A DNA stretch of 64,000 nucleotides from positions 186,001 to 250,000 of the forward strand of contig MSJH02000807.1 in assembly GCA_001931875.2 (NCBI GenBank). The letters are read 5' to 3'. The position numbers were made by a program, and so were the translations under genes. Positions within the stretch are counted from its first letter, which is position 1. The number at the start of each line of letters is the position of its first letter. The notes below the pieces were generated by a model. It had not been told where the DNA came from, did not search any database, and saw only the letters and a list, made by a program, of their open reading frames with translations. Shown one piece after another: positions 23,295 to 34,458 of this stretch. The DNA comes from Byssochlamys sp. IMV 00236. Taxonomy: Eukaryota > Ascomycota > Eurotiomycetes > Eurotiales > Thermoascaceae.

Positions 23295-24675
23295 ACCTGC
23301 GCTCACGGTGCCCTGGTTTCCTCCTTATCGTGTGGTGGCTCCACCGGGAGGGAGGGTTGGCGGAACAGAGACAGAGGCCATGTTTGATTAACGACTGCGA
23401 TCGGTGGATATGTGCTGTTGATAGTAGTAGAGTGATCGTCTATACGAATGAATGTCCTTCTTTCTTGTTAGTATTATCATTAGCTTCTTGGTATCTTGTC
23501 GAAGATAAAAGCGCGCCGAGGCCGGTCATCTGATCGCTTGGCCTTCCGTGGTGCTTTTAGTAATGAAGCGGACGGACCAACCAGAGAGCGCGGCGCTGTT
23601 CAAGTATCTTATCAGCCCAGCGACATCGACGTCACAGTCATTTGTTCGGGTCATGCTAATTCTGATTAAATGATGCTAACTCTGGTAAGCCACGATAGCC
23701 ATCAGCCAGCTCGCTTGCACACGCTGCGAATAGAGGCGGAATAGGGCTGGAGCTGGCCATTGTTCGATCCAGTCGTTCTGTGCCTGTGCTACTTACTTAG
23801 GGGGGGTATTTTTACCCCAGGCCCTCCCCATGCCTGGATACTTACTGCAACTACCATACAGTACCTACATACAACTTGATTCCACCAGAAAGTTCTGAGA
23901 AGTCGTGCGGGTTTATTGAGAGCTCATTCTAGATAATCAGCAGGGTAAGTCATCATTTTCTTGGGCGTTACGTTCTTTTCCTGTTCTGCGATCACGCAAT
24001 GCGATGCGATGCGATATGATGCGCCCCGAGTTCAACCCACGCCTCCACCATCGATCCAAATGAATACAGCATGCATTCCACGTGCATTACAGTCGCATTA
24101 CCTTTGCGCCTGTTCACAGAACGACTTTTACCTCTCCTGTCACTTCAATAAATCTCACATACGCCATGCTGCCGCGTCCACGCCCTCTTGCCTGTCGGGC
24201 ACAGACCTCCTACGGCCAGAGCAAAAGTTCCGGAAACATACAGAAGATCTGGATATACAGTCATTGGCCACGATAGACAGGTCATATCTCTGCGGAATTC
24301 GGAAGATGAAGAGATCTTTAGTGCGCGCCATGCCTTCTCATAACAATTGGGCCAGATCCTCTACTGTCAGAGCCTCGTCGCATTCTCGGATATAGCGTGA
24401 ATCTATCAATACGACCCCGACACTTCTCTCTACTTCACCAAGTAGATCTGTGAGAAGCATATTACCAGCGAAGTAGTACATCCTGGATAAATTGCGAGAC
24501 CAGGCGCATTGATCCGTGACTCAATCTGCTCTTCAGAACGCTAGATGTCCTCCGCAGCATCTCCAGGAAATCATATCAATTGCTTATATCTATCAAGAAC
24601 TAAATCGATACGTGCTAATCACAACAACCAGGTTATAGATTCTTTGGAAACCGAAGAAGTATCTCTCAACTCAGT
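23295..24675. other. Intergenic region, phosphate carrier to GRGG-repeat gene
   Basis: A 1.38-kb interval. It has a short gcgat repeat around 24001-24015 and an open frame at 23961-24395 with biased but unrecognisable content. I see no gene. Confidence 0.5.
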
Positions 24676-25389
24676 ATGAGTGGTGAAACACCTATTGTTT
24701 CCCATGGCCGAGGAGGTATTTGCGCTGATGCTCTTTATATAAATTATGAAGCAGTGCATTAACAGTCCATCTGTTCAGGCCACGGAAATATCGGCAAGGA
24801 TGATACTCCGTAAGTGCCAACTGTCGTCTGTCTGCAGCCGCCAAGAAGCCGCCGTTGCTGACCTGACTTTATAGGTATGCGGACGCCTCCATCGTCCGCG
24901 AGGGCCCCGTCGGAGACCAAGGAGACGGCGCCTACTCCGCTGGTGTAAGTGCAATCCCAATATCTGGATACCGCCATCTCCTCATTCCACCAATTCTGAC
25001 GAACCAACCTTTTTCCCTTTTTTAGCGCGGAGGTGCGGGAAATATCGGGTCTCCTCACATCCCTCCATCCAAAAAAGCCGTTCATGACAACGAAATGATT
25101 CCGGAACTTGCTATCCGCAATTCTACCGATGAAAACTATCACACTGGGGTAAGTACATGGGCCCCTCTTGTTTAGGAATTCCATAGTTCCAGACTTCGCG
25201 GGGTGATAAGAAAATGAAATCTAATTTTACGTGCAGCGCGGTGGCCAGGGCAATGTCCATCTCGACGAGGCGGCGAAGAAGGGTAAAGAGAAGGAAAGGG
25301 AGGAAAAAGAAGAAAAGAAAAAGAATCGCAGGTCCGTTACTAACGACGGTCTTGCCAACTGGTTGAAGGAGAAGCTTCTCAGGAAGTAG
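24676..25389 (+). CDS. GRGG-repeat protein, DUF3602/Par32-like
   Basis: Exons 24676-24715, 24779-24809, 24875-24944, 25026-25148 and 25237-25389 give 138 residues. The protein has three short repeats, SHGRGGHGNIG, SAGRGGAGNIG and HTGRGGQGNVH, spaced about 30-40 residues apart, and a strongly charged Lys/Glu C-terminus (KGKEKEREEKEEKKKN) ending in NWLKEKLLRK. The pattern (S/T)GRGG.GN is that of the fungal DUF3602 family, which includes yeast Par32, a phosphoprotein downstream of TORC1 that inhibits ammonium permeases. Whether this small member has that role is unknown. Introns 3 and 4 interrupt repeats 2 and 3 at the same residue and phase. Assignment to the family is fairly secure, function is not. 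Confidence 0.8.
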
Positions 25390-25811
25390 ATGTTCAGACC
25401 AGATCATCGGAAAGATCCTTCGATAAGACTAATCAAAAGGAGCAGAGGCTTCTTAGCGCCATGGCCACGATAGATGGAAGTGGTCTATACCAGGCATTGG
25501 GGAAGTTATGTTGTGTTATTTACGGCTGCACCGATTGATTCCCATTCGTTTCTTATTCAATACTGAGCTAGATGACATTAGTTCGAAATTTCTATTTCTA
25601 CATACATAAAGCCAGCATATACATAATATATAGATATAGATTCCTTATTCAGTATTCAAGATATTTTCTCTCTGTTCGTTACATAGACACATACATATAT
25701 ACCTATCCCTTAAATTAATTCGTATATCCAACATAAATGATATCCCTTTTTTCCCACTTTTCCAAGAACTCGTAAACTCCAAAAACCTATTGCATATGAT
25801 ATGATATCGAA
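25390..25811. other. Convergent intergenic region, GRGG protein / rhodopsin-domain protein
   Basis: The AT-rich 3' regions of two convergent genes, with runs of atacatatat near 25610-25700. No gene. Confidence 0.55.
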
Positions 25812-27339
25812 TTATACCACCTCTACAGCATCACTATTAACCTTAACCGGCCTCCCATCCATATACGCAATTTGAACCTGCGTCGTCTTCGTAATCCCAC
25901 TCGGAGCCGACGTAGCGCTACCACTACCACTACTTTCACGCCCGGGATAATCCCTTTCCTCCAGATCAGGATTCCTGACGATCTGCTCCTGGCTCTGTTG
26001 CTCAAAGGCCGTGAATCCAGGGACAGTGTACGATGATCCGGATAGATGGGCGCGACGGCGGGATATTGTGTGGAGAACGTAGTGGCTGCTGCCCGTTCGA
26101 CGGGTGCTCATCCCGCCTCGGACGGAGCCGCGGAAGAGAAAGGGGAAGAGACGAGAGAGGGGGTAGCGTAAGGTTGGGAGACAGGCGCAGATGATTCCGA
26201 CGTTGGCTTCGACGAGGGTCCAGGTTGAGCGGGGGATGAAGTCCCCTGTATTATTTGAATGTTTGGTTAGTATTGGATGGGGGCACAGGCTGTGTGTCGA
26301 GGTGACTTACAGCTTAGATCGAGTTCGCGCGCTGATGTTTGCGACACGGCGACTGTTCTGATGATACTTGCTGTGCAGGCGCTGGTGGAATAGAATATCA
26401 CGTCAGTGCATGTTCCTTATACATGGACAGTTGCATAATGTCCTGTTCTGCTGTAACTCACAAAGCACCCATAGCAAAAACAGCCAGGAGACCAATCTTC
26501 TCTCGTTTATTCAATTGCAACTTCATAGCCGGATAGATAGGAAGGAGAAAAATCGCAAAGTCAGTAACGGTATTAGTTGCCGCAAAGGCATACCAAAAGG
26601 CATCCTTGTTGATGCATTTTGGATTCTTAACCGATTTATCCCATGAAGCTTGGATAGGGATGCATTGCAGGATAGTCGCTAGCATAGTGCCGATGGCCCA
26701 GAGTGTGATGAGGACGAGGAAGATCTTTCCTATGATCTGGAAGCCTTTCGTGATGAAAATCCGAAGGTAGAGCCATACGATGGAGAATTTGGTGAAGCCG
26801 AGGACGAGTTTGTAGAAGATTTGGGCGATGAAGAACCACTAAGCGGTGTCGATTAGATTGTTGTTCATGTATAGATGGTATAGTTCGACAAAGGGAGGGA
26901 GATAGGTATAAGGTCCAAGGAATTGACGTACCTCGAAGGCTTTCCTCTTCTGCGATACTGTAAGGTTACTGAGGTGGCGGCCATACCCGCTCACGACGGC
27001 TGTTGTCAATCGTTGTTAGTACTAGATGTTATGAATGGAGTTTCTTTCGCGTGGAATGAAAGACATACCCATATTTATTGTCGCAGTTACCAGGACCGAG
27101 CAGGCCTGTTCCATCAATTAGGCCATTTTTCACTAACAAGTATGCTAGACAATCGGAAGATCGCGTACCAATGCTGCGATGATGGTGGCATCATCTACTC
27201 CCAGACGTCCAGTATAGATCCTCGATCCGATCCGAGCGCCTACAAAGAGAGACGCCACCAGAACCATCACTAGGGCCGTGATGTAGAGGACATATCCTCG
27301 ATCCGGCAGCCCTGGCGTGCTCTGGCCATAGTTGACCAT
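25812..27339 (-). CDS. Rhodopsin-domain integral membrane protein
   Basis: Six minus-strand exons: 27339-27169, 27105-27069, 26999-26932, 26838-26462, 26381-26311 and 26245-25812, giving 385 residues. The start MVNYGQSTPG is chosen because it places the first helix close to the N-terminus; the frame stays open further upstream. The first helix (YVLYITALVMVLVASLFVGAR) is followed by GRLGVDD, the hallmark of the fungal rhodopsin-like domain. Later helices include FFIAQIFYKLVLGF, IFLVLITLWAIGTMLATILQC, and TVTDFAIFLLPIYPAMKLQ with KIGLLAVFAMG. The domain ends at EANVGIICACLPTLRY, after which comes a polar tail of about 110 residues. No CFEM domain is present. Members are seven-helix proteins of mostly unknown ligand. 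Divergent from the carboxylesterase. Confidence 0.88.
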
Positions 27340-28400
27340 GATCGATGGGAAGGCCTCTTTTGATCCTGGGCCAGATACGTGGTCGAGGGAGAGCGCAGAC
27401 GAAGCGGACTTTGCTGCGTAGGGGAGACGACCTCCACGAGCAGAGCCTGCTATGGTAGAAAAAACTCCATAGGACAACAGGCTTCGCGTGAGGATGTGAG
27501 CGACTCAAGCTCTCTCTATATCAAGCCGACTCGGTAGGGGCTGTCGCTGGTGGCGTCCAGGGCAAAAACGGATTAAATTCGGGTCTACCACGTCCCAAGA
27601 ATCAAGCCTTGCTCACTTTCTTTCTGTTCTGAGATAATTTGTATCCACCGGGCAGTTTGATCTACGAGCTCTATTGGGTTTTAGGATCGGATGGAACCGT
27701 GGGAGAGAGATCGAGAACTTTAATAGTAAGTGGAAATGGATTCCACTATCCATATCCGGTGATGTTTTTTTTTTTATTCTTCGGCCCCAATAGTCTGGGC
27801 GTTCGGGGTCCGCACAAAGGAGGGATCAGGAAGAGTTATGCACATCATGGTCGCCGGTAAGAAATACTATCCTGGTTGAACATGTTCTAATTATTCTCTG
27901 CTCCTGTCTTGTCGTCCGGGACCGCCGGCCGATAGGTATCTGCGGGGTTCCAAGGGATTACATATCGTCCTCCACGAGCATAGAGCCGATCAGATGCCGA
28001 TCTCGACTGGGTCACAGCGAGCACAGGCCAGGAGAGGGGAAAAGAACACCGAGAACATGGAAGGAATTCATTAGCTTCGCTCAGCCTTTTTTGCCCGCGC
28101 GATCTGTTGGACTGTGCGAGACTCCAGCCTCACGAATGGAGCCCATGGAGGCGCCCTAACTTGCCTCTATCATTGGCAAAACAGCGCGACCCCTTCGAAG
28201 TTTTTCTCCCTAGCGGACGGTCTAGCCAAGTACTCGAAAAACTTAGAACTGGATGGTTTTTCCCGTTCGATATCATTCCCAAGCCACAGGGTGTTTGTCC
28301 GGGAGGTCCTTGATCTACAAAAACTAAGGTCTCCGCTGGCCACGTTGTGAGAGAGCAAATCCGTCGTTGCTGTGTGCCTGGTCGGCCTGCTCGTTGATCA
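27340..28400. other. Divergent promoter region, rhodopsin-domain gene / carboxylesterase
   Basis: A 1.06-kb shared upstream region containing a 12-base T run near 27765 and several short open frames. None resembles a protein I know. Confidence 0.45.
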
Positions 28401-30383
28401 ATGCAGCTCCACATTCTGCTGCCCTTTCTGGGCCTCTTCGCTCCTGTCNNNNNNNNNNNNNNNNNNNNTGTCTTGGCCCGGACTGTATCAGAATTCACTG
28501 TCTCAACGTCTAATGGACCAATCACTGGCCACAGGGCATCGAAGAGTCCTGACGTGACTGAATATCTGGGGATTCCTTATGCGGCGCCTCCAGTGGGCGA
28601 TCTGCGGTTTGCTGCACCCCAGAGTTATCAGGGACGGAAACCCTACGTGGCTGCGAACTATGTAAGTTGAAACTGGTAATATTCTGATATGATTTCTATT
28701 CCCTGGGCGCAAATAATATTTTTTCTTTCTTTTTTTCCCGTCTGCTAACGCGTTCTACAGGGAGCGTAAGAATTTCCCGACATTATCTAAAATAGGCGAG
28801 CTTGATATTGACTATTTGTCACAGTGATTGTCCATACACTCACTCCTCGTTGGTAAATTATCCGAACAAAACTGCCCAGTTCGATCGCATCTTTGAGGCA
28901 TTCGCTGCGGTCAATAACAACACCCAGAGCGAGGACTGTTTGAGTTTGAACATTTGGACCAAATCAACCAGCTCCCGGAAGCCTAAACCGGTCTTGGTTC
29001 ATTTCTACGGCGGCAGTAAGTCGATACCCATTTGAACATTCAAGTGTCAAAAACAAAGACTAACCAAGAAAAAAAAAAAAAACAGGATGGACCAGCGGCA
29101 CCACTGATACATCTTTTTACTATGGAGGGTATCTCGCTGATGCCGAGGATATCATTGTCGTCACCGTCAATTACCGCATGAACATCTTCGGCTTCCCTGG
29201 TATCCCTAACCAGCCCTCGAACCTCGGTCTTCTCGACCAGCGCAAGGCCGTCGAGTGGCTGAGAGACAACATCAGGGCTTTTGGCGGTGATCCCACCAAG
29301 ATCGTCATCTCCGGCCAGTCATGCGGTAGTGCTTCCGTGGGTTACTGGCCCTATGCCTATACCAAGGATCCCATTGTCGCCGGCTTGATCTCTCATTCGG
29401 GAACTGTCTTCAGCTTCCCCGTCAACTCGCAGGAGCTGTCAACTCAGAACTGGTACAACGTCTCGAACCTCCTCGGCTGTGGCACTTCGGGCGATGTCCT
29501 ACCTTGCATGCGACAGAAGAGCGTTGCCGATATCCTAGCAGCTGCAGGCAAGATTAAACCACCACCAGCTACTTCTGTTGCTCGCAAGCAGCCCGTCTTC
29601 GAACCGACTGTAGACGGAGTGACTATCTTTGACGACTACGAGACCCGATCTGCCAACGGCAGCTTCGCCCATCTGGTAAATCCTTCCTCCCTCCCCTCCC
29701 CAAAGAATCTCAATACATTAGCAAGCATCATCCAGAAAACAAACAAACTAACCTAATAAAACCACCTACCCAGCCCTACCTCGTCGGCCACAACGACAAC
29801 GAAGCCGGCTTCTACAAAATCGCCGCCTACGCCCAAGGCGCCAACCTCAGCGAAGCAGACTGGACAGACTTCAACATCCAAACCTTCACCTGTCCCACAA
29901 TGGAAGAAGCCACGAACCACATCCGCGCAGGCGTTCCTACCTGGCGATTCCGCTATTTCGCAGACTGGGACAACACCCGTCTATATTACCCGACTAGCGG
30001 CGCGTATCATGGTGTCGATATGAATATGATCTTCGGCAACTCTGCTGATTTTACAGGGATTCCGGAATCGAAGCCCCAGACGCAGTTGAAGAGGGTGATG
30101 CAACGCGCTTGGGCTGCGTTTGTGGCGGATCCGCAGAAGGGGTTGGAGAGGCTTGGGTGGCCGGTTTTTAATCCTAGTGGTATGTGCTCGCTGTCTGGTT
30201 CATTCCTAGTTCATCCTTCCAGCTATTGTGTGTGAGAGGGGGTCGTTTCTTTTTGGACAGTTATAACTAACATTGTCCTTTTTATTTCTATTAGCCAACA
30301 CCCTCATCCGTCTCGGTTACGAGAATATGCCGAATGCATCCTTCGTTGACCCACAGGTATATGATAGTGCTTGTTCCGCGTGA
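28401..30383 (+). CDS. Secreted type-B carboxylesterase/lipase (cholinesterase-like)
   Basis: Alpha/beta-hydrolase of the carboxylesterase B family. Exons: 28401-28661, 28761-28765 (5-nt microexon), 28825-29015, 29086-29675, 29774-30179 and 30295-30383. The N-terminus MQLHILLPFLGLFAPV looks like a signal peptide but is broken by a 20-N gap, so residues around 17-23 are unknown. Recognisable landmarks are YLGIPYAAPPVGDLRFAAP, SEDCLSLNIW, nucleophile Ser in GQSCG, an acidic residue in HNDNEAG and His in GAYHGVDM, which together form a plausible Ser-Glu-His triad. The oxyanion-hole segment reads FYGGRW rather than the usual HGGG or HGGA. The C-terminal exon is short and ends YDSACSA. Substrate is not predictable. 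Confidence 0.88.
28449..28468. other. Assembly gap of 20 N inside the carboxylesterase signal peptide
   Basis: Twenty N lie inside the first exon. The reading frame continues across them if the true length is 20 or differs by a multiple of 3, but an identical 20-N gap elsewhere in the window suggests a fixed placeholder, so the true length is uncertain. Confidence 0.95.
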
Positions 30384-31216
30384 ATCTCTAGCATCTAGCT
30401 AGCATCTAGCTAGCTGGCTCTGTCGATCTTCGAGAATCTGTACTGTACATACGCATATGTCTGAAATAGAGGTCCCCTTTGTCTTACTAATAGAGTCTGA
30501 TAGATAGAGTTCCAATGGGAACAGACTTTGGTGTCTAGAAATTTCATGTACCGCTAGTGGGAATATATGTTCATTATTCTGCGAATTTGTGACCTGCTGG
30601 ATATTACTGGACTTCCGTTTGATGTTTACGGGAATGGGAATGGGAATAGGAATGGGATCATTTCCGAGCTGTGTGCGATAACAAGGCTTGGTCTTGTCTC
30701 TACGAGCCAAAGATGCCGCTACAAGGACTCACTTACCTTCAGGCGCATAATACAGTCGGACTCTTCGAGATACAGTTAGCGGAGTACCAGGCGGGAGGAG
30801 GGGAATGGGTCTGTAGACGACCACAGAGCGCAGAAGCCATAGACCCATTTTCCGCTGCTGGCAGAGCCGGTTAGTAACATGGAGTGTTTAACCACCCCTG
30901 GGAAACAGCTTAAAGCCCACTAGAGAAGAAAGGGAACGGAGAAGATGAGGAAGTATGAAGCATGTCCTTTCGCTGGTATTATCCAGATCAAGTTCAACGG
31001 TATATCTCAGAACGAGTCATGCTAAGCAAGTCTCGAACACCCGTCATGCTGCATACTAGTCTGATACTTACCCTTGCCAAGGTCTGCCCTTTTTTCCCCT
31101 CCCTGGTATATACTCCTCCTCTTTCTGGCGTAAGGGCTCTCATTAGTATAGTTAGTATTCCACCATCCACACCATCATTTGTGGCGTCCCAAATAATAAA
31201 AATCCAAGAAACGAGT
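30384..31216. other. Convergent intergenic region, carboxylesterase / permease
   Basis: The 3' regions of two convergent genes. Small tandem repeats are present: tagctagcatc units around 30390-30416 and gggaat units around 30631-30655. No gene is supported. Confidence 0.5.
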
Positions 31217-32950
31217 CTAAACGGCCGCCGCCACAGAAGTAGGTTGGTTCGTTTTCTCCATCTGGGTTTCCTGTATCGTAATCTGCGAACTGGACTCGAC
31301 CTTGTTCAGATGACCGAACCAATCGTTCTGTGACTTTCTCCACCACTCCTCAATGGCAATCACTGAAACACCACCCATGATCACGATTGCATAGTTGAAC
31401 AAACCCGAGTCTTGGTCAATCTGACTGTCGCTGTACTGCGGCGAACACAGGACAGCGAAGGAAAAACCGTTCCAGAGAAACGTCACAACAGCCAGGATGA
31501 CTCCAGATCGTCCTAGATCCCAGAAGTTGGGCTGGAACGTCTTCCGCGTCACGAAGGCGCGGCCGAAACCGACCAGTCCATACGCAGCAATAGAACCAGC
31601 CGCTGAAGTCGATGTCAGACTGGAGAAAGCGACTTGCGAGGGCAACTGGGTGCATAACAATAGTGCCGCAATTGTCGAGATGAAGATGACAGCGTTGTGA
31701 GGCTGCTTGTCCTTCGAAACTCGACGGAGGACATCGCTGAAGGGGAAGACTGAATCACGTGCAATGGCAAAGACAAGTCGGGAGACCGCGACAATAGAGA
31801 TGGAAGTGTTGAGAATGGCACCTATCATGGCGACGATAGTCATGACCACATGCGCATGCGGACCGAGAGCCATCGCATACATGTTGATAAACGGTTGCGG
31901 CGCGCCGGTGTTGTAGAACGTCTCGATGGGCGGCATGCAAAACAGAAAGACGATAATGATTGGGAAGCCGCAGAGTGCTGATGCCACGGTTGCCCAGAAA
32001 ACGCCCTTCGCAGCAGCTTTCTTTGCAGTGACGGTCTCCTCCGCGACGTGGCCAGAGGCGTCTTCACCGACTAGGCAACTCGAGACCATAAACCACGACA
32101 GAACCCAGTTCAGACCAGGGCTCGTGCCACCGCCGTTATATGTCGACGTGAAGACGAACTCCGCGCTCTGGAATCCATACGTCTTAGACACACCAATGGG
32201 CAACCAAATGAAGTTCAGCAACATATCGATAATGATAATAATGACACCTGCACGGAACACCCAAGAGTAGTATCGAGGGTGGAGAAAATTCAGCGAGGTA
32301 GCAATAGCCAGGAACAGCAGGGAGAAAGCCCAAGCCACGGCTCGTGCCTTGACGTCGGAAGCGTCATACGGAAAGGTTGTATCCTTATTAAACACGACTA
32401 CCTCCGAGACCAGGTAGTTGGCGACACCGAAGGAGTCAGATGCCAGGAAGGACGTCCATGCTACCAGTGTCCAAGAGGCGACGAGAAACGAGACAAAACG
32501 TCCTAGTCGGCCACCTCCCCAAGATCTGAATGCCCAGTAGTAAATGGACCCCGCCGCGGGGTAGGCTGAGCACGCCTCTGCAAGAGTGGCCGCGGTGATG
32601 ATCGAGAGGATACTTCCGGAAACCCAAGAACTCCACCTGTTAGTAGTGATGTCCGTTAGCTCATGTACTCCAGATTCGCTCCACTGTCACAAGGTGTCCT
32701 ACATTGCAGCCGGTCCGCCCGCACTGAGCGAAATGTAGAAAAGCACGCGAATGCCTCCAATGCAGTACAGAGCCGAGAAGGAGCAGGCAAAATTATCGAA
32801 TGCGCCCCAGCTTCGCTCGAGAACCGACTTGTATCCCAAGTTCCGCAATTGCGCATCGTCGTCATCCGAGACGGATCCTGCATAGTTTCGCAGGTCGTCT
32901 TGGTCTTCTTGGCCTTCTAGGCCGTGCTCGGCGATAAGATCTGCAGCCAT
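31217..32950 (-). CDS. APC-superfamily amino acid/choline permease
   Basis: Exons 32950-32703 and 32636-31217 (intron 66 nt) give 555 residues. It is a polytopic transporter of the fungal GABA/choline permease branch of the amino acid-polyamine-choline superfamily. The N-terminus is acidic, then LGYKSVLERSWGAFDNFACSF leads into the first helices. Characteristic segments include GPAAMWSSWV, TLAEACSAYPAAGSIYYW, AVAWAFSLLFLAIATSLNFLH, GEDASGHVAEETV, which is the usual intracellular loop, and TIVAMIGAILNTSISIVAVSRLVFAIARD, broken here only by length. About twelve helices can be traced. Substrate cannot be set from sequence: choline, GABA and other amino acids are all possible. The start ATG sits at 32950 with no competing upstream ATG in frame. 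Confidence 0.88.
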
Positions 32951-33521
32951 CGTAAGTGGTCCAGACCGTCACTTTCCGAGTCTGCTTCACGCGCAATCCA
33001 CAAAATGTGACGGAACGCCTGAAGCTTGACGAAGCAGTCTTCTGTTTCTCTGCTGTGAAGAGGGGATCGTGATGAGTTTCGCGATGTGAAGAAATTTGCC
33101 TGATTAGGTCAACACGCAACCAGCCAATCATGTAACTGCAACTTGGGCCACGCGGGAAATTGAGTTCAGGCCCACCGGTGGGCTCGATCGGGTCTAGTCT
33201 GGAATATATACACTACACTTACGGAGTAGACTCTAGTAAATAATAACACTAATATAATGATAGGGGCGGCGGCATGGTCGAAGATCACACAAAGTGGACC
33301 AACTACCCGGAAACTTTCTCCGATACAGCCGTGGATATTCAGAATTCGTATCTTCGAATCTGTCGTGGGACCTTCAATGGCGGGAGGAAAATGCCCGTCA
33401 AGGATAGACAACAAGAGTATGGAAACTGGAATAGACCGCACCCAGAATCAACCAGCCAGCCAGCCATGCTATTTCCCAACGCCAATCATCCAACATGATA
33501 ACTATAGATCAAATCGTGTCC
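32951..33521. other. Intergenic region, permease promoter / 3' end of unrecognised gene
   Basis: The upstream region of the permease and the downstream region of the next minus-strand gene. Open frames at 33166-33580 on both strands have no recognisable content. Confidence 0.45.
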
Positions 33522-34115
33522 TCACAACCCTCCAATACTCTTTAAGCGAAGATATCCCAATGTCTTTCTGCACAGTCTAGACAGCAGTGCCTGGATGACA
33601 ATCTTAGTCATCCATAAATTGCCCATTGCATTCATTCCATCGTCCCATTGTCTCTTGATTACCATGCCGAACCGAGAGCTCTCCAGGTCGGACGGGGAGA
33701 CCTTGATAGAATCAGGACCATGGCGTATCTCGTAGTAGAGCGGTCCTGAATTGTCGACCCAGACGGGATCCGATCCCTCCAGCTCGTTCCATCCGGGTCG
33801 ACGCCATCTCTGGAGGACGCCCTTGATGACGCGCCATGTCACTCCGTAGTCGAGGAGCGCGACGACACCTCCGAAGAAGCTCATGAGCTCATCGAAGGAT
33901 ACGCGGATATGCTGCGATTTCGTCCCTACAAGGTAGGTTTCGGCGGTTTCGAATTGGATTCCGAACCTCTATGCGGGGGTTAACAACGTTGACTCTGATT
34001 ATCGAGGACAATGAGACGGAAGCAAGAGAAGGGGTAGTAAGTCAGGCGATAATGAAGGTGGCCTACTCACTTCAGACATGATGGCCTTTTCCAAGTCTGA
34101 TGGGGAGATTGCCAT
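33522..34115 (-). CDS. Unrecognised protein, possibly truncated by an upstream frameshift
   Basis: Exons 34115-34071 and 33968-33522 give 163 residues starting MAISPSDLEKAIMSE. I do not recognise the family. The protein reads well, with RFGIQFETAETYLVGTK, FFGGVVALLDYGVTW and a duplicated-looking SPSDLE motif (once near the start and once in KVSPSDLESSRFGM), suggesting an internal repeat. The frame stays open upstream of the ATG to 34211, in coding-like style but without a start. A second open frame ending at 34169 on the same strand (34458-34315 joined to 34234-34169) carries a hydrophobic helix (IILVELLLLLLIYYGF) and ends NEAARWA. The two may be halves of one gene separated by a one-base shift. 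Function unknown. Confidence 0.5.
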
Positions 34116-34458
34116 AGGCGGAAATGGTTTGTCGTAAAGACGGTTTTCAGTTGCTGGAAGTTTGTACTTCACGCCCAGCGTGCTGCTTCGTTCACATGTT
34201 GAGCATGTGCTTCAAACCGTGCTGCTTTCAGGAACTGTAAGTTGCGGTTCGCATCAAGAGTCTCCTCTCCTCTTCAGGAGACAATCGGATAGAAGATGAA
34301 GATACAAGCCTTACCTCCACGGCGACATCGCCGACCAGACCACTGGAGAAGCCATAGTAGATCAATAACAGTAATAACAATTCAACCAGTATAATTCCAG
34401 AACCGTTATCCGTTCTCTTTTCGGGGCCAGCTTCTAGAATATATACACACGGATCCAT

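Noticed and set aside
23961..24395. 144-codon plus-strand frame between carrier and GRGG gene
   Set aside because: Low-information composition, no recognised motif and several competing frames in the same interval.
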